Assembly: GCA_033765345.1 (NCBI GenBank)
Contig: JANRIC010000166.1
Coordinates: 1-64,000 of the forward strand
Direction of reading: 5' to 3'
DNA: 64,000 nucleotides
Origin: JANRIC01 sp033765345
GTDB lineage: Bacteria; Bacteroidota; Bacteroidia; Cytophagales; Microscillaceae
Shown: positions 1-8,545 of the stretch, one piece after another
Position numbering within the stretch: the first letter of the stretch is position 1
How the letters are laid out: each line of letters begins with the position of its first letter
Notes under the pieces: model-generated
What the model was told of the DNA's origin: nothing
What the model saw: the letters and a program-made list of their open reading frames with translations, nothing else
Databases searched by the model: none
Made by a program: the position numbers and the translations under genes

Positions 1-199
1 ATTTCCTTAATTTCCTTAATTTCCTTAATTTCCTTAATTTCCTTAATTTCCTTAATTTCCTTAATTTCCTTAATTTCCTTAATTTCCTTAATTTACTTAA
101 TTTCCTTAATTTCCTAAAATTAATTAATTTCCTTAATATAATTAATTTCATTAATTTCCTTAATTTCCTTAATTTCCTTAATTTCCTTAAATTCCTTAA
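1..199. repeat. 9-bp tandem repeat array (ATTTCCTTA)n
   Basis: Ten perfect head-to-tail copies of ATTTCCTTA fill positions 1-90. A one-base variant copy (ATTTACTTA) follows at 91-99, and degenerate copies run to about 199. The array touches the window edge, so its true length is unknown. The unit is a multiple of three but puts a TAA in one frame of each strand, so it is not an obvious protein repeat. Confidence 0.95.
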
Positions 200-350
200 T
201 AAACATTGAAAACCAAATTATTATAAATTATTCTTTTTTTATAATTTCTAATTAAAAATATATTTTTATCAGTTAAAAATTGGAATAGTACAATTTATTG
301 GTTATTTTCCTTGAAAGTAAATCCGATTTCTAACAAGGTAAATTTATAAT

Positions 351-411
351 TTCCTTAATTCCTTAATTAATTTAATTTCTTTAATTAATCTAATTTCCTT
401 AATTTCCTTAA
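351..411. repeat. second block of degenerate TTAATTTCC repeats
   Basis: Imperfect copies of the same 9-bp unit reappear after about 150 bp of AT-rich sequence and run directly into the 3' end of the ExbD gene. The TAA stop of that gene (positions 408-410 on the minus strand) lies inside the repeat. Confidence 0.8.
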
Positions 412-962
412 TTTCTCACCGCCGATGGTTCTGCTTCTGAAATACGGATTGGGAATTGGGCACGTACATCCTCAAGTTTTTTCAGCATTTTTTCATCCAA
501 TTGATCTGCTTCTTCAAGTGCCAGATATTCCTCTGGGCTTATGCCCAATGCATCGGCACGAAGCTCGTGATAAGCGGCTTTGATCTCATCCAATACCTTG
601 ATGTATTGTAGGTATTCTGTCCCCCGGTCGGTTTTGATAGAAATAACAGCTATTTTGGGGCTATCCGACCAATTTTTTTTCTTCTTTTGGTTGTTGATAA
701 ATCCTTTGGCTTCTTCTTTTAGAGATTCTAAGTTTTTGGGTTCGTTTTCTACCAATAAATCATTGTGCGAATTCAAAATAATTGCAAAAACATTTCGGTC
801 GTGCAAATCCTGTGGAATTCTTTTGTCAGGAGGTAAAAGCATACCCAGACCTTTGTCAGAGGCAATCGTAGTAGTGACCAGAAAAAAGATCAACAATAAA
901 AAAGCAATATCCGCCATCGATCCAGCAGAAACCTCAGGGGTAATACGTCTTTGTACTCTCAT
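408..962 (-). CDS. exbD: ExbD/TolR-family biopolymer transport protein
   Basis: This 184-residue protein has the ExbD layout: a short cytoplasmic N-terminus, one membrane helix at about residues 19-37, and a periplasmic domain. Asp18, just before the helix (MADIAFLLLIFF), matches the proton-pathway aspartate of ExbD/TolR. ExbD proteins work with ExbB to couple the proton gradient to TonB-dependent outer-membrane transport. No exbB or tonB is adjacent: the gene is divergent from an ABC operon and followed by tandem repeats, so it appears to be an orphan unit. Its last codons and stop are made of repeat sequence, so the C-terminus may have been altered by repeat growth. The start is the only ATG before the ExbD-like region. 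Confidence 0.85.
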   Translation of the reverse strand: MRVQRRITPEVSAGSMADIAFLLLIFFLVTTTIASDKGLGMLLPPDKRIPQDLHDRNVFAIILNSHNDLLVENEPKNLESLKEEAKGFINNQKKKKNWSDSPKIAVISIKTDRGTEYLQYIKVLDEIKAAYHELRADALGISPEEYLALEEADQLDEKMLKKLEDVRAQFPIRISEAEPSAVRN

Positions 963-1170
963 TTTTTTTTAGTTAAAATAAATAATTGATTTTCATTGAA
1001 TTAATTGACAATACCCATCCGGTAAGTCTTGGTATTCAAATAAACTAAATATTTAGTTATTGTGAAAAATAAAATGAATTGTAACAAAGTATTGTGAAGA
1101 GCTACCTATGGTTTAATTAAAAAGAGATGATAATTTCAAGAAAAATTACAGGCCAACAAATATTGAAAAT

Positions 1171-2088
1171 ATGGATTACATTCTGGAAGTAAAGAACATT
1201 ACAAAAAGCTACGCCAATCACCGGGCATTGCATGAGGTGAGCCTCAATATCCCTCGGGGATCGATTGTGGGTTTATTAGGTCCTAATGGGGCCGGAAAAA
1301 CCTCTCTAATTCGGATCATTACCCAGATCATAGGGCAAGACAGTGGGGAGATACTCTTCAATGGAGAGCCTTTGATGCCAAAACACATCGCACGTATCGG
1401 TTATTTGCCTGAAGAACGCGGTTTGTATCGCAAGATGAAGGTAGGAGAGCAATTGCTTTATCTGGCACAATTGAAGGGACTCAGCCGAAAAGAAGCCTTG
1501 GCAAAGCTCAAAATCTGGTTTGAGAAATTTGACATCAAAACCTGGTGGAACAAAAACGTGCAAGACCTCTCCAAAGGAATGGCGCAGAAAGTACAGTTTG
1601 TGGCTACGGTACTTCACGAACCCGAGCTAATCATTTTGGATGAGCCTTTCAGCGGATTTGACCCCGTAAACGCCAGTTTGATCAAAGATGAAATCCTAGA
1701 ACTACGTGAAAAAGGCTCTACCATTATTTTCTCAACCCACCGCATGGAGTCTGTAGAAGAGCTATGCGAATATGTGATTTTGATCAATAAATCCGAGAAA
1801 ATTCTTGATGGACTCAAGCGAGAGATCAAACAGCGTTATAAGACCAATACGTATACAGTAGATTATAAAGGGCATCTGAATGGGCAACTTTCAGCGGATT
1901 ACAGCATTTTATCCAGTGAGGAAATCGATCTCAATTTTATTCAGGCATCCATTCAAACCCCACAAGGAGCATCGCCCAACGATTTGATCAAAGAACTGAT
2001 CAATCACGTGGAAGTCCACAATTTCCAGGAGAAAATTCCAAGCATGGAAGAAATTTTTATTATGCTGGTTTCCGGCAATACAATCTAA
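1171..2088 (+). CDS. ABC transporter ATP-binding protein, NatA/YhaQ type
   Basis: The 305-residue protein carries a complete nucleotide-binding domain: Walker A GPNGAGKTS (37-45), signature LSKGM (133-137), Walker B LIILDEP (153-159) and the H-loop histidine at 190. The Q-loop region reads GYLPEERGLY, as in the NatA/YhaQ branch of ABC-2 exporters. A C-terminal extension of about 90 residues follows the ATPase domain, typical of this group. The gene ends 25 bp before the membrane partner, so the two form an exporter operon. The substrate cannot be told from sequence; relatives have been linked to sodium or drug export. Confidence 0.9.
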   Translation: MDYILEVKNITKSYANHRALHEVSLNIPRGSIVGLLGPNGAGKTSLIRIITQIIGQDSGEILFNGEPLMPKHIARIGYLPEERGLYRKMKVGEQLLYLAQLKGLSRKEALAKLKIWFEKFDIKTWWNKNVQDLSKGMAQKVQFVATVLHEPELIILDEPFSGFDPVNASLIKDEILELREKGSTIIFSTHRMESVEELCEYVILINKSEKILDGLKREIKQRYKTNTYTVDYKGHLNGQLSADYSILSSEEIDLNFIQASIQTPQGASPNDLIKELINHVEVHNFQEKIPSMEEIFIMLVSGNTI

Positions 2089-2113
2089 GACTAAATTGTT
2101 AAAAAATACAAAT

Positions 2114-3433
2114 ATGAACAAGATATTACTGGTTTTAAAAAGAGAATATTTGGTGAGGGTTCGTAAACCTTCATTTATCTGGATGACTATTCTGACCCCT
2201 TTGTTATTTGCAGGTTTGATTATGCTTCCCGTTTTATTGGCTACAAGTTTTGAAAATGAAAAAAAGATCGAGGTAATCGATCTCAGCAAGCAAATAGTAC
2301 AAAACTTAAAGTCTCAAAATAAGCTTACATTTATCCCCTCCAAACACGATAGATTGGAGAAGGCAAAAGCTGAACTGGAAAAAAGTGAATTTTATGCCAT
2401 TTTATATATTCCAGCGATTAATCTGGACAAACCCGAAGGAATCACCCTAATCGGTAAAAAAAGTATTAGCCTCGAGCTTGAATTGGAAATTAGGGGCGGC
2501 ATCGAGCAGGTTATCAAGGGCATCAAACTCAATAAAACAGGTATTGACAAAAAGGTGCTTGAAAGTCTCAAGACCAAAGTCGACATCCAACCCGAAACCC
2601 TCAAAGGCGAAGAAAGCAGCTCAGGAGCGGCTTTTATTCTGGGTTTTATGATTGCTTTTATTATTTATATGGCAGTACTTTTGTATTCTCAACAAGTAAT
2701 GCGTGGGGTGGTAGAAGAAAAAACAAGCCGCATTATCGAGGTCATTATTTCATCGGTGAAGCCTTTTCAACTGATGATGGGCAAAATCCTGGGCGTGGCT
2801 GCGATTGGGATGACTCAGTTTGTGTTGTGGATTGTACTTACCTTCGCCATTGTGACCGGGGTGACTACTATTTTTGGCTTGCAGAATCCTTCCCAAAAAT
2901 CGGCAGCTATTGAACAATTACAAGAAAATACGCCCGAAAAAAGTGAAGCAGAAAAAGAACAAGAGCAACAAATCATTCAAAGAGTCTTTTCCGAGTTTTC
3001 CAATGTTCCGATTGTATTGATTATCAGTACGTTTTTATTTTATTTCTTGGGCGGATACCTTTTGTACAGTGCTATGTTTGCGGCGGTAGCCTCCGCTGTA
3101 GATAGCGAAACGGATACCCAGCAGTTTGTTTTGCCAGTCTCGATGCCGCTGATCATCGCGTTTATTGCTTTTCAGGCAGTAATTCGGGATCCTGACGGTT
3201 CTGTAGCTTTTTGGATGTCAATCATTCCATTTACCTCACCAATTATTATGATGGTCAGAATCCCTTTTGGAGGTGTAGAAGCTTGGGAACTGATTTTGTC
3301 TATGGTACTCCTTATTCTAGGTTTTATAGGCACTACTTGGGTAGCGGCACGGATCTATCGGGTTGGGATTTTGATGTATGGCAAAAAGGTGAACTTCAAA
3401 GAACTAGGAAAGTGGATTTTTTATAAGATGTAG
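2114..3433 (+). CDS. ABC-2 type permease, NatB/YhaP-like
   Basis: This 439-residue membrane protein begins with a basic stretch and one helix (about residues 17-40), has a large extracytoplasmic domain (about 45-165), and then five or six C-terminal helices. That is the ABC2_membrane_3/NatB layout. An Asn/Gln/Glu-rich loop lies between helices at about residues 255-290. An upstream TTG at 2096 would add six residues, but the ATG at 2114 gives the basic MNKILLVLKREY start usual for the family. It follows the ATPase gene in the same operon, and a strong hairpin terminator follows it. Confidence 0.88.
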   Translation: MNKILLVLKREYLVRVRKPSFIWMTILTPLLFAGLIMLPVLLATSFENEKKIEVIDLSKQIVQNLKSQNKLTFIPSKHDRLEKAKAELEKSEFYAILYIPAINLDKPEGITLIGKKSISLELELEIRGGIEQVIKGIKLNKTGIDKKVLESLKTKVDIQPETLKGEESSSGAAFILGFMIAFIIYMAVLLYSQQVMRGVVEEKTSRIIEVIISSVKPFQLMMGKILGVAAIGMTQFVLWIVLTFAIVTGVTTIFGLQNPSQKSAAIEQLQENTPEKSEAEKEQEQQIIQRVFSEFSNVPIVLIISTFLFYFLGGYLLYSAMFAAVASAVDSETDTQQFVLPVSMPLIIAFIAFQAVIRDPDGSVAFWMSIIPFTSPIIMMVRIPFGGVEAWELILSMVLLILGFIGTTWVAARIYRVGILMYGKKVNFKELGKWIFYKM

Positions 3434-3471
3434 TCGTGTTTATTCCATAGTTCGTAAATAATAAGTATAGC

Positions 3472-3507
3472 AAAGAGCAAAATCGATTTAAGCGATTTTG
3501 CTCTTTT
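3472..3507 (+). terminator. intrinsic terminator after the NatAB-like operon
   Basis: A perfect 11-bp stem (GAGCAAAATCG at 3475-3485, complement at 3493-3503) with a 7-base loop is extended by three A-T pairs and ends in TTTT. It sits 40 bp after the permease stop codon. Confidence 0.85.
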
Positions 3508-3581
3508 GCCTTAGTAGGAATGAAGATTCGGATAATTTTTTTTGACTTAGAGCCTATTATTTGCAATCTTTGTGATATTAA

Positions 3582-4223
3582 ATGATTGGTATGAAAATAA
3601 AGTCCTCAAGTATTGTATGGCTACTGGTTTTGATCTCCATAGGGATACTTTTTGCACAAGATATGGAAGATTTTGTCAAAGAAGGTGAATCAAAATTTAC
3701 TTCAGGAGCCTATTCCGAATCCATTGAATTATTCAACAAAGCCATTGAGGAAAACCCTGCCGATGCCAAAGCCTATCGAAGAAGAGGGCGTAGTAAAAGG
3801 TTTAGTGGCAATCATACCGCAGCCCTCAATGATTATGTATCTTCGCTCAACCTCAACGGACAAGAAGCCAATACCTATATCGGTAGGGCACAAACACTGG
3901 TCAGACTCCAAAACTATGAGGCTGCCCTCCAGGATTATCAAACTGCACTACGAATTGACTCCGATTCACCGCATAAAAAAACAATTCTTTACAATACTGC
4001 CTGGATTTATCAGGAGCTTAAAAAATTTAAAGAAGCCCTTGAGCATTACGATCAGGTGCTTGATTTAGACCCCAATCATCAAAAGTCTTTGGTAAATCGG
4101 GCATTTATCAAATATCAACAAAATCAAATTCAATCTGCTTGCGAAGATTGGATTCTGGCCAAAGACCTAGGGAATGTAAAAGCCGACAAAAACGCCCAAA
4201 GAGCCTGTCAATGCTGCCTTTGA
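3582..4223 (+). CDS. secreted tetratricopeptide-repeat protein
   Basis: The 213-residue protein has a signal peptide (hydrophobic core at about residues 10-23, likely cut after FAQ). At least four TPR units follow, recognisable by A-x-x-Y/F-x-x-A-L/I helical spacing: about residues 33-66, 67-100, 101-137 and 138-172. The tail ends in a Cys-rich CQCCL. TPR proteins of this kind act as periplasmic or outer-membrane scaffolds; no specific role is evident. An ATG three codons downstream (3591) is an equally good start. It lies between two terminating or regulatory gaps and is probably transcribed alone. Confidence 0.82.
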   Translation: MIGMKIKSSSIVWLLVLISIGILFAQDMEDFVKEGESKFTSGAYSESIELFNKAIEENPADAKAYRRRGRSKRFSGNHTAALNDYVSSLNLNGQEANTYIGRAQTLVRLQNYEAALQDYQTALRIDSDSPHKKTILYNTAWIYQELKKFKEALEHYDQVLDLDPNHQKSLVNRAFIKYQQNQIQSACEDWILAKDLGNVKADKNAQRACQCCL

Positions 4224-4314
4224 GCAAATCCTGCTAAATTATTTTTTTCAGATGCAACTCCCACCTTTTCTTTGGTGTCTAGCCATTGAATCAATTCATA
4301 AACCATATATAACC

Positions 4315-5451
4315 ATGAATAACTTGCATAAATCATTGTGTACAATTCTAATTATTGTTGTTGTTTTTTCAACAAGTTATGCTCAAGATGCCGGAGGAGG
4401 ATTTAATCTGGCAGCCAAACATACCGGAATCGGATTTGGGAACTCCAAAAAATTCAATGGCGTTCGTTTTAACTATCGGGATAAAAACGTAGAGAAAATC
4501 AACGGCATGAATCTCACTTTGTGGATACCTTACGAAAAAGCAAATATGGGTATCGTCAATGGACTGGCAGTAGGGCTACCTCTCAGCGGTGCTAATCAAA
4601 TCAATGGAATCTCTGTGGGTATTTTTGGGATTGCTGCTGAAAAAAACCTAAACGGAATCAATCTGGGAGGTTTGGGAGTAGGTGCCGGGGGTAATGTCCG
4701 GGGAATTAACCTGGGAGGCTTAGGGCTTGGCGCAGGGCGGGATGTCGTCGGGCTCAACATCGGAGGCTTAGGCATTGGTGCTGGAGATGACCTGAAAGGA
4801 ATCAATCTGTCGGGTCTTGGAATGGGTGCCGGAGATGAAGTAGTAGGACTCAACCTGGCCGGCTTAGGCCTAGGATCCGGCGGTGACCTCAAAGGAATCA
4901 ATATTGCTGGAATGGGTATCGGCAGCGGTGCGACTATGACAGGACTCCAAGTAGCCGGGATAGGCATGGGTGCTGGTGAAAACATCCGAGGAATTAATCT
5001 GGCAGGGATTGCCATTGGAGCTGGTGAAAATATTACAGGATTGAATGTAGCCGGAATTGCGCTGGGTGCTGGTGGCAATGTGACCGGGATCAATCTGGCA
5101 GGAGTAGCACTGGGAGCAGGAGAGAGGCTTGCTGGACTAAACGTAGCCGGGATAGCACTGGGAAGCGAGAAAGTTGTAGGAATCAACATCGCTCCCGTGG
5201 TGGGTGGAAGAAACGTATCGGGCCTGAGTTTGGCTGGGTTTTACTTCAAGGTGCAGGAAGAAGGTCGTATGAGGGGGCTTTCGGTAAGTGCCTTTAATCA
5301 TATCCGGGGCGAACAGCACGGAGTTACAATCGGGGTATTCAACTATGCCCGAAAGCTCAAAGGGCTTCAAATCGGTATTTTGAATTATGTCAAAGAAAAT
5401 CCACTTTTACTCAGACTTTTGCCATTGGTAAATTTTGGTGCCAAAGATTAG
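4315..5451 (+). CDS. surface repeat protein resembling the LA_2272 family
   Basis: The chosen ATG gives a clean signal peptide ending SYAQ; the upstream ATG at 4252 would add 21 residues before it. The mature protein contains about eleven consecutive 16-residue repeats of the form G-I/L-N-L/V-x-G-L/I-G-x-G-A-G-x-x-V/L-x. The repeats tend to alternate GIN and GLN starts, giving a 32-residue super-period. The regular glycine and aliphatic pattern suggests a beta-solenoid or barrel-like outer-membrane structure. The C-terminal 90 residues continue with looser N-Y/F-repeats. It resembles proteins annotated as LA_2272 family surface repeat proteins; its function is unknown. The opposite strand shows a long Pro-rich frame that is only a shadow of the repeats. 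Confidence 0.8.
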   Translation: MNNLHKSLCTILIIVVVFSTSYAQDAGGGFNLAAKHTGIGFGNSKKFNGVRFNYRDKNVEKINGMNLTLWIPYEKANMGIVNGLAVGLPLSGANQINGISVGIFGIAAEKNLNGINLGGLGVGAGGNVRGINLGGLGLGAGRDVVGLNIGGLGIGAGDDLKGINLSGLGMGAGDEVVGLNLAGLGLGSGGDLKGINIAGMGIGSGATMTGLQVAGIGMGAGENIRGINLAGIAIGAGENITGLNVAGIALGAGGNVTGINLAGVALGAGERLAGLNVAGIALGSEKVVGINIAPVVGGRNVSGLSLAGFYFKVQEEGRMRGLSVSAFNHIRGEQHGVTIGVFNYARKLKGLQIGILNYVKENPLLLRLLPLVNFGAKD

Positions 5452-5502
5452 CCATATTTTGAGAAGCACCCGCAAATAAGTTGGAAAATAAAAACTCCGG
5501 AG

Positions 5503-5552
5503 TTTGTTGCTCCGAATGCACTGCTTTTATTCACGCATTCGGAGGCAACAAA
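5503..5552. terminator. long hairpin between convergent genes
   Basis: The arms at 5503-5519 and 5535-5552 pair over 17 bp with a single bulged G, around a 15-base loop. The hairpin lies between a plus-strand gene ending at 5451 and a minus-strand gene ending at 5639. It could terminate either, although no long T-run follows. Confidence 0.5.
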
Positions 5553-5638
5553 TACCATATTTGAAAAAATGCCAGATGTGTTTATCTTATACGAAGGCAA
5601 TTAGCTCAATTTCCTTGAATCATAGATTTTTAAGAAGC

Positions 5639-8041
5639 TTATTCATTCCTAAGTGCCTCCACCGGATTCAACATAGCGGCTTTGATAGATTGAAAACTTA
5701 CCGTGATCAAAGCCACAAGCAAAGCCAACATACCAGCCAGGGCAAAAACCCACCAAGTAATTTCAATGCGATAGGCAAAATTTTGCAGCCATTGATGGAT
5801 GACATACCAAGCCAAAGGCACGGCAATCACAAAAGCGATCAAAACCAATTTGACAAAATCTACAGACAAAAGCGTTACAATTTGTTTGATCGAAGCACCC
5901 AATACTTTGCGGATACCAATTTCTTTTTGGCGGGCTTCTGAGGCAAGCAAGGCCAAACCAAATAAACCGATGCAGGAAATGAAAATAGTGATCAAAGCAG
6001 AAAAGCTAATGATTTGCTTCCATTTTGCTTCTGCTTCGTAACCTCTGTAATTTAAATCATCTCTGAAATTATACACAAATGGGCGATAAGGAGTCAGTTT
6101 TTTGTAGATTGACTCAATATCTTTGATTGTTTTGGGAATATTATAAGGGCTTATTCTGATTAAAAACGCGCCAAAAGGAAGCTCCGTACTGGTAGAAAAA
6201 AGCTGAGGTCTTATTTCTTCTTTGAGCGATTCATAATGATAATCTTTGACCACACCAATGATTCTTAATTGGGTATGCTGACCATTCAGGAAGTCGATCG
6301 TCTTGCCAACTGGGTCATCCTTCCAGCCAGCTGCGCTGATATAGGCTTCATTGACCAGTACCGAACCGGAGGAGTCAGCCGGAAAATCTTTGGAAAAGTT
6401 ACGCCCTGCGATAATCGGCACGCCTAAAAGTGGAAGGTAGTCTTCGTCGATGTGTTCATATTTTACAGTAATATCTTTTTGATTGGCTTTTGAATTGGTA
6501 ACCCAAGCACCATCCATTTGTAGTGCGGTTCTGAGTACACCAGTGCATTGAGCAAATTGTTCTTTGAAGGTTTGCTGCAGTTTTTTATTACCGCCTTGCC
6601 CTACGCTAATTTCAAGCAGATTTTCATCATTATATCCCAAGTCTTTGGTAGTCAGGTAGTTGAATTGTTGATAAATAAACAAAGTAGCGATCATCAGAAA
6701 AGTGGCCAAGGCAAACTGAATTACCACCAGGCTTTTGCCCAGATAATTTTTACTTCTGAATTTGGTACGATTGTATAAAATCTGCACCGGATGAAAACCC
6801 GATAGCACCAAAGCCGGATATACCCCAGCAACCAGACCAGTAAGTACAAACAAAATAATGAATCCAATCAACAACTGAAAATCAAACAAATAACTTAAAC
6901 TTAATTGCTTGTTTGCTAAATTGTTAAAGGCAGGTAAGGCCAGTTCAGCCAATACACATGCCATGGCAAATGCTAGAAAAGTAACAAAAAAAGACTCTCC
7001 CAGAAACTGGGCAATCAGTTGATTTCGCTGCCCACCGACTACTTTCCGCAAGCCGATTTCTTTTCCCCTTTTCAGAGATTGGGCAATGGTGAGGTTGATA
7101 AAATTGATACAGGCAATCAATAAAATAAACAAGGCAATTCCTAGTAAAATATAAGAATACACGGGATTGCTGGCGTGGGCAATGCCGTATCCTACATAGC
7201 TATTATCGAGATGCATAGCCAGGAAAGGCTGCACGCTGTATGTATAGTGAGCATCAAAGCCGTGTTTTCTCTCCTCGATGAGTTGCTCGGCAGCGTGTTT
7301 TTCAAAAACTTGTTTCATTTTGGCTGTTACGGCTTTGACATCTGTTTTTGGATTCATGACCAAGAAAGTAGGGTAACCTAGATTAAACCACCATTTGTCT
7401 GGGTTTATTTTTTCGTAATATTTGAATGGCATAAGCATTTTGAATTGAATGCTTGAGTTTTGAGGGCAATTTCGGGCGATACCACTCACTACAAAAGGTT
7501 CAAATTTAGCCTTTCCTTCTTTATAGATTTCGACTTCTAAGGTTTTACCGATGGCTTTTGGGGTAGAGCCGAAATATTTTTTGGCCATTTCTTCACTGAG
7601 TACCAGGGAGTTGATTTCCTTAAAAACGGACTTCGGATCGCCGGAGATCAGAGGAAAAGAAAATACCGAAAAAAAGTTATCATCTGCCCAGACAATACTT
7701 TCATTAAAAGTCTCGGCATCTTTTTTCACGATAAAATCTCTTCCACACACCCGTACAATTTCCTTAATCTCTGGGATTTCCCGATTGAAAACAGGACCTT
7801 GAACCATAGCAGTAATTCCGTACTTTTCCACGGGTTCGTCCTTTCTGGCGACTTCACAGGTAAGCCTGTAAAGCTGCTCTTTTTTGTCATGGAAGCCGTC
7901 AAAAGACACTTCATCCTTGGTATACAGCAAAATAAGCATACAACAAGCCAGCCCAAGGCTTAGACCAGCAATGTTGATCAGAGAAAGTAATTTGTTTCTG
8001 AGTAAGTTACGCAAGGCGATTTTGAGGTAGTTTTTAAGCAT
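5639..8041 (-). CDS. FtsX/MacB-type ABC transporter permease, two-domain
   Basis: This is an 800-residue permease with two MacB-like halves. An N-terminal helix is followed by a MacB periplasmic core and three helices of a first FtsX domain (about residues 290-400). A further helix, a second extracytoplasmic domain and a terminal FtsX domain (about 680-795) follow. The motif ARQKEIGIRKVLGAS before the last domain is typical of Bacteroidota orphan permeases of this size. No ATPase gene is adjacent. The ATPase and HlyD-like adaptor at 57.7-59.7 kb lack a permease and are possible partners, but that is inference. Substrates for such systems include antimicrobial compounds or lipoproteins. Confidence 0.88.
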   Translation of the reverse strand: MLKNYLKIALRNLLRNKLLSLINIAGLSLGLACCMLILLYTKDEVSFDGFHDKKEQLYRLTCEVARKDEPVEKYGITAMVQGPVFNREIPEIKEIVRVCGRDFIVKKDAETFNESIVWADDNFFSVFSFPLISGDPKSVFKEINSLVLSEEMAKKYFGSTPKAIGKTLEVEIYKEGKAKFEPFVVSGIARNCPQNSSIQFKMLMPFKYYEKINPDKWWFNLGYPTFLVMNPKTDVKAVTAKMKQVFEKHAAEQLIEERKHGFDAHYTYSVQPFLAMHLDNSYVGYGIAHASNPVYSYILLGIALFILLIACINFINLTIAQSLKRGKEIGLRKVVGGQRNQLIAQFLGESFFVTFLAFAMACVLAELALPAFNNLANKQLSLSYLFDFQLLIGFIILFVLTGLVAGVYPALVLSGFHPVQILYNRTKFRSKNYLGKSLVVIQFALATFLMIATLFIYQQFNYLTTKDLGYNDENLLEISVGQGGNKKLQQTFKEQFAQCTGVLRTALQMDGAWVTNSKANQKDITVKYEHIDEDYLPLLGVPIIAGRNFSKDFPADSSGSVLVNEAYISAAGWKDDPVGKTIDFLNGQHTQLRIIGVVKDYHYESLKEEIRPQLFSTSTELPFGAFLIRISPYNIPKTIKDIESIYKKLTPYRPFVYNFRDDLNYRGYEAEAKWKQIISFSALITIFISCIGLFGLALLASEARQKEIGIRKVLGASIKQIVTLLSVDFVKLVLIAFVIAVPLAWYVIHQWLQNFAYRIEITWWVFALAGMLALLVALITVSFQSIKAAMLNPVEALRNE

Positions 8042-8314
8042 ATTGGTATAGGGTTATGGTCTGATTCCATCTACAGATTTACAAAACTTAGTCCTGAATC
8101 ATAAAACATTGATAATCAATATTCTATGATTTTTTAAAAGATAAAAATTGTACGTTTTTAATACAGTGAAGTGTACGAATTCTGGAGGGATATCTTCTAC
8201 ATCTTGGATATTTGGAAAATCCATTGGGCTGAGATTTAGAAAATCCATTGAAATAACACTTTATCCTTTATCCACTTTATCCTTCTTTTTAAATGCTAAG
8301 TCACACATTGAAGT

Positions 8315-8421
8315 ATTCCTAACCAAAAAGAAATTTATGCGTTATCAAGAAAAAGTCCTGATTGTTAGGAACTTTCCATATTTTGCATGAAAATTGTTAG
8401 CTATTTTAAAAGAAATATTTT
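8315..8421. repeat. 107-bp duplicated segment, copy 1
   Basis: These 107 bp are identical to 11124-11230, the region just upstream of the OmpA-like lipoprotein gene. Here the copy has no gene behind it: it ends directly at a family A mobile element. It contains an 8-bp inverted repeat TTCCTAAC / GTTAGGAA. Confidence 0.95.
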
Positions 8422-8425
8422 AATA

Positions 8426-8525
8426 GGTAGTATTCAAGATGTCATCCTCAAATAACACGTCTCAGTGGGTTGTGTCTTCTCAGCCCACTATTTCGAGCAA
8501 ACAGCATTGCTTGTTACACACTACC
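8426..8525. mobile_element. family A MITE-like element, copy 1
   Basis: This 100-bp element has GGTAGT/ACTACC ends and a central hairpin of the AGTGGG...CCCACT type. It is flanked by TTTTAATA and TTTTAATG, a 7-of-8 target-site duplication. It is the most diverged of the six family A loci and has no coding capacity. Confidence 0.85.
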
Positions 8526-8545
8526 TTTTAATGTAAACCTTTCAC

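Noticed and set aside
4596..5189. A 197-codon Pro/Ala-rich frame antisense to the surface repeat gene
   Set aside because: It mirrors the Gly-rich repeats of the real gene, which has a signal peptide and a family match.
8148..8390. An 80-codon plus-strand frame
   Set aside because: Its second half lies in the duplicated 107-bp leader, and the composition is not protein-like.
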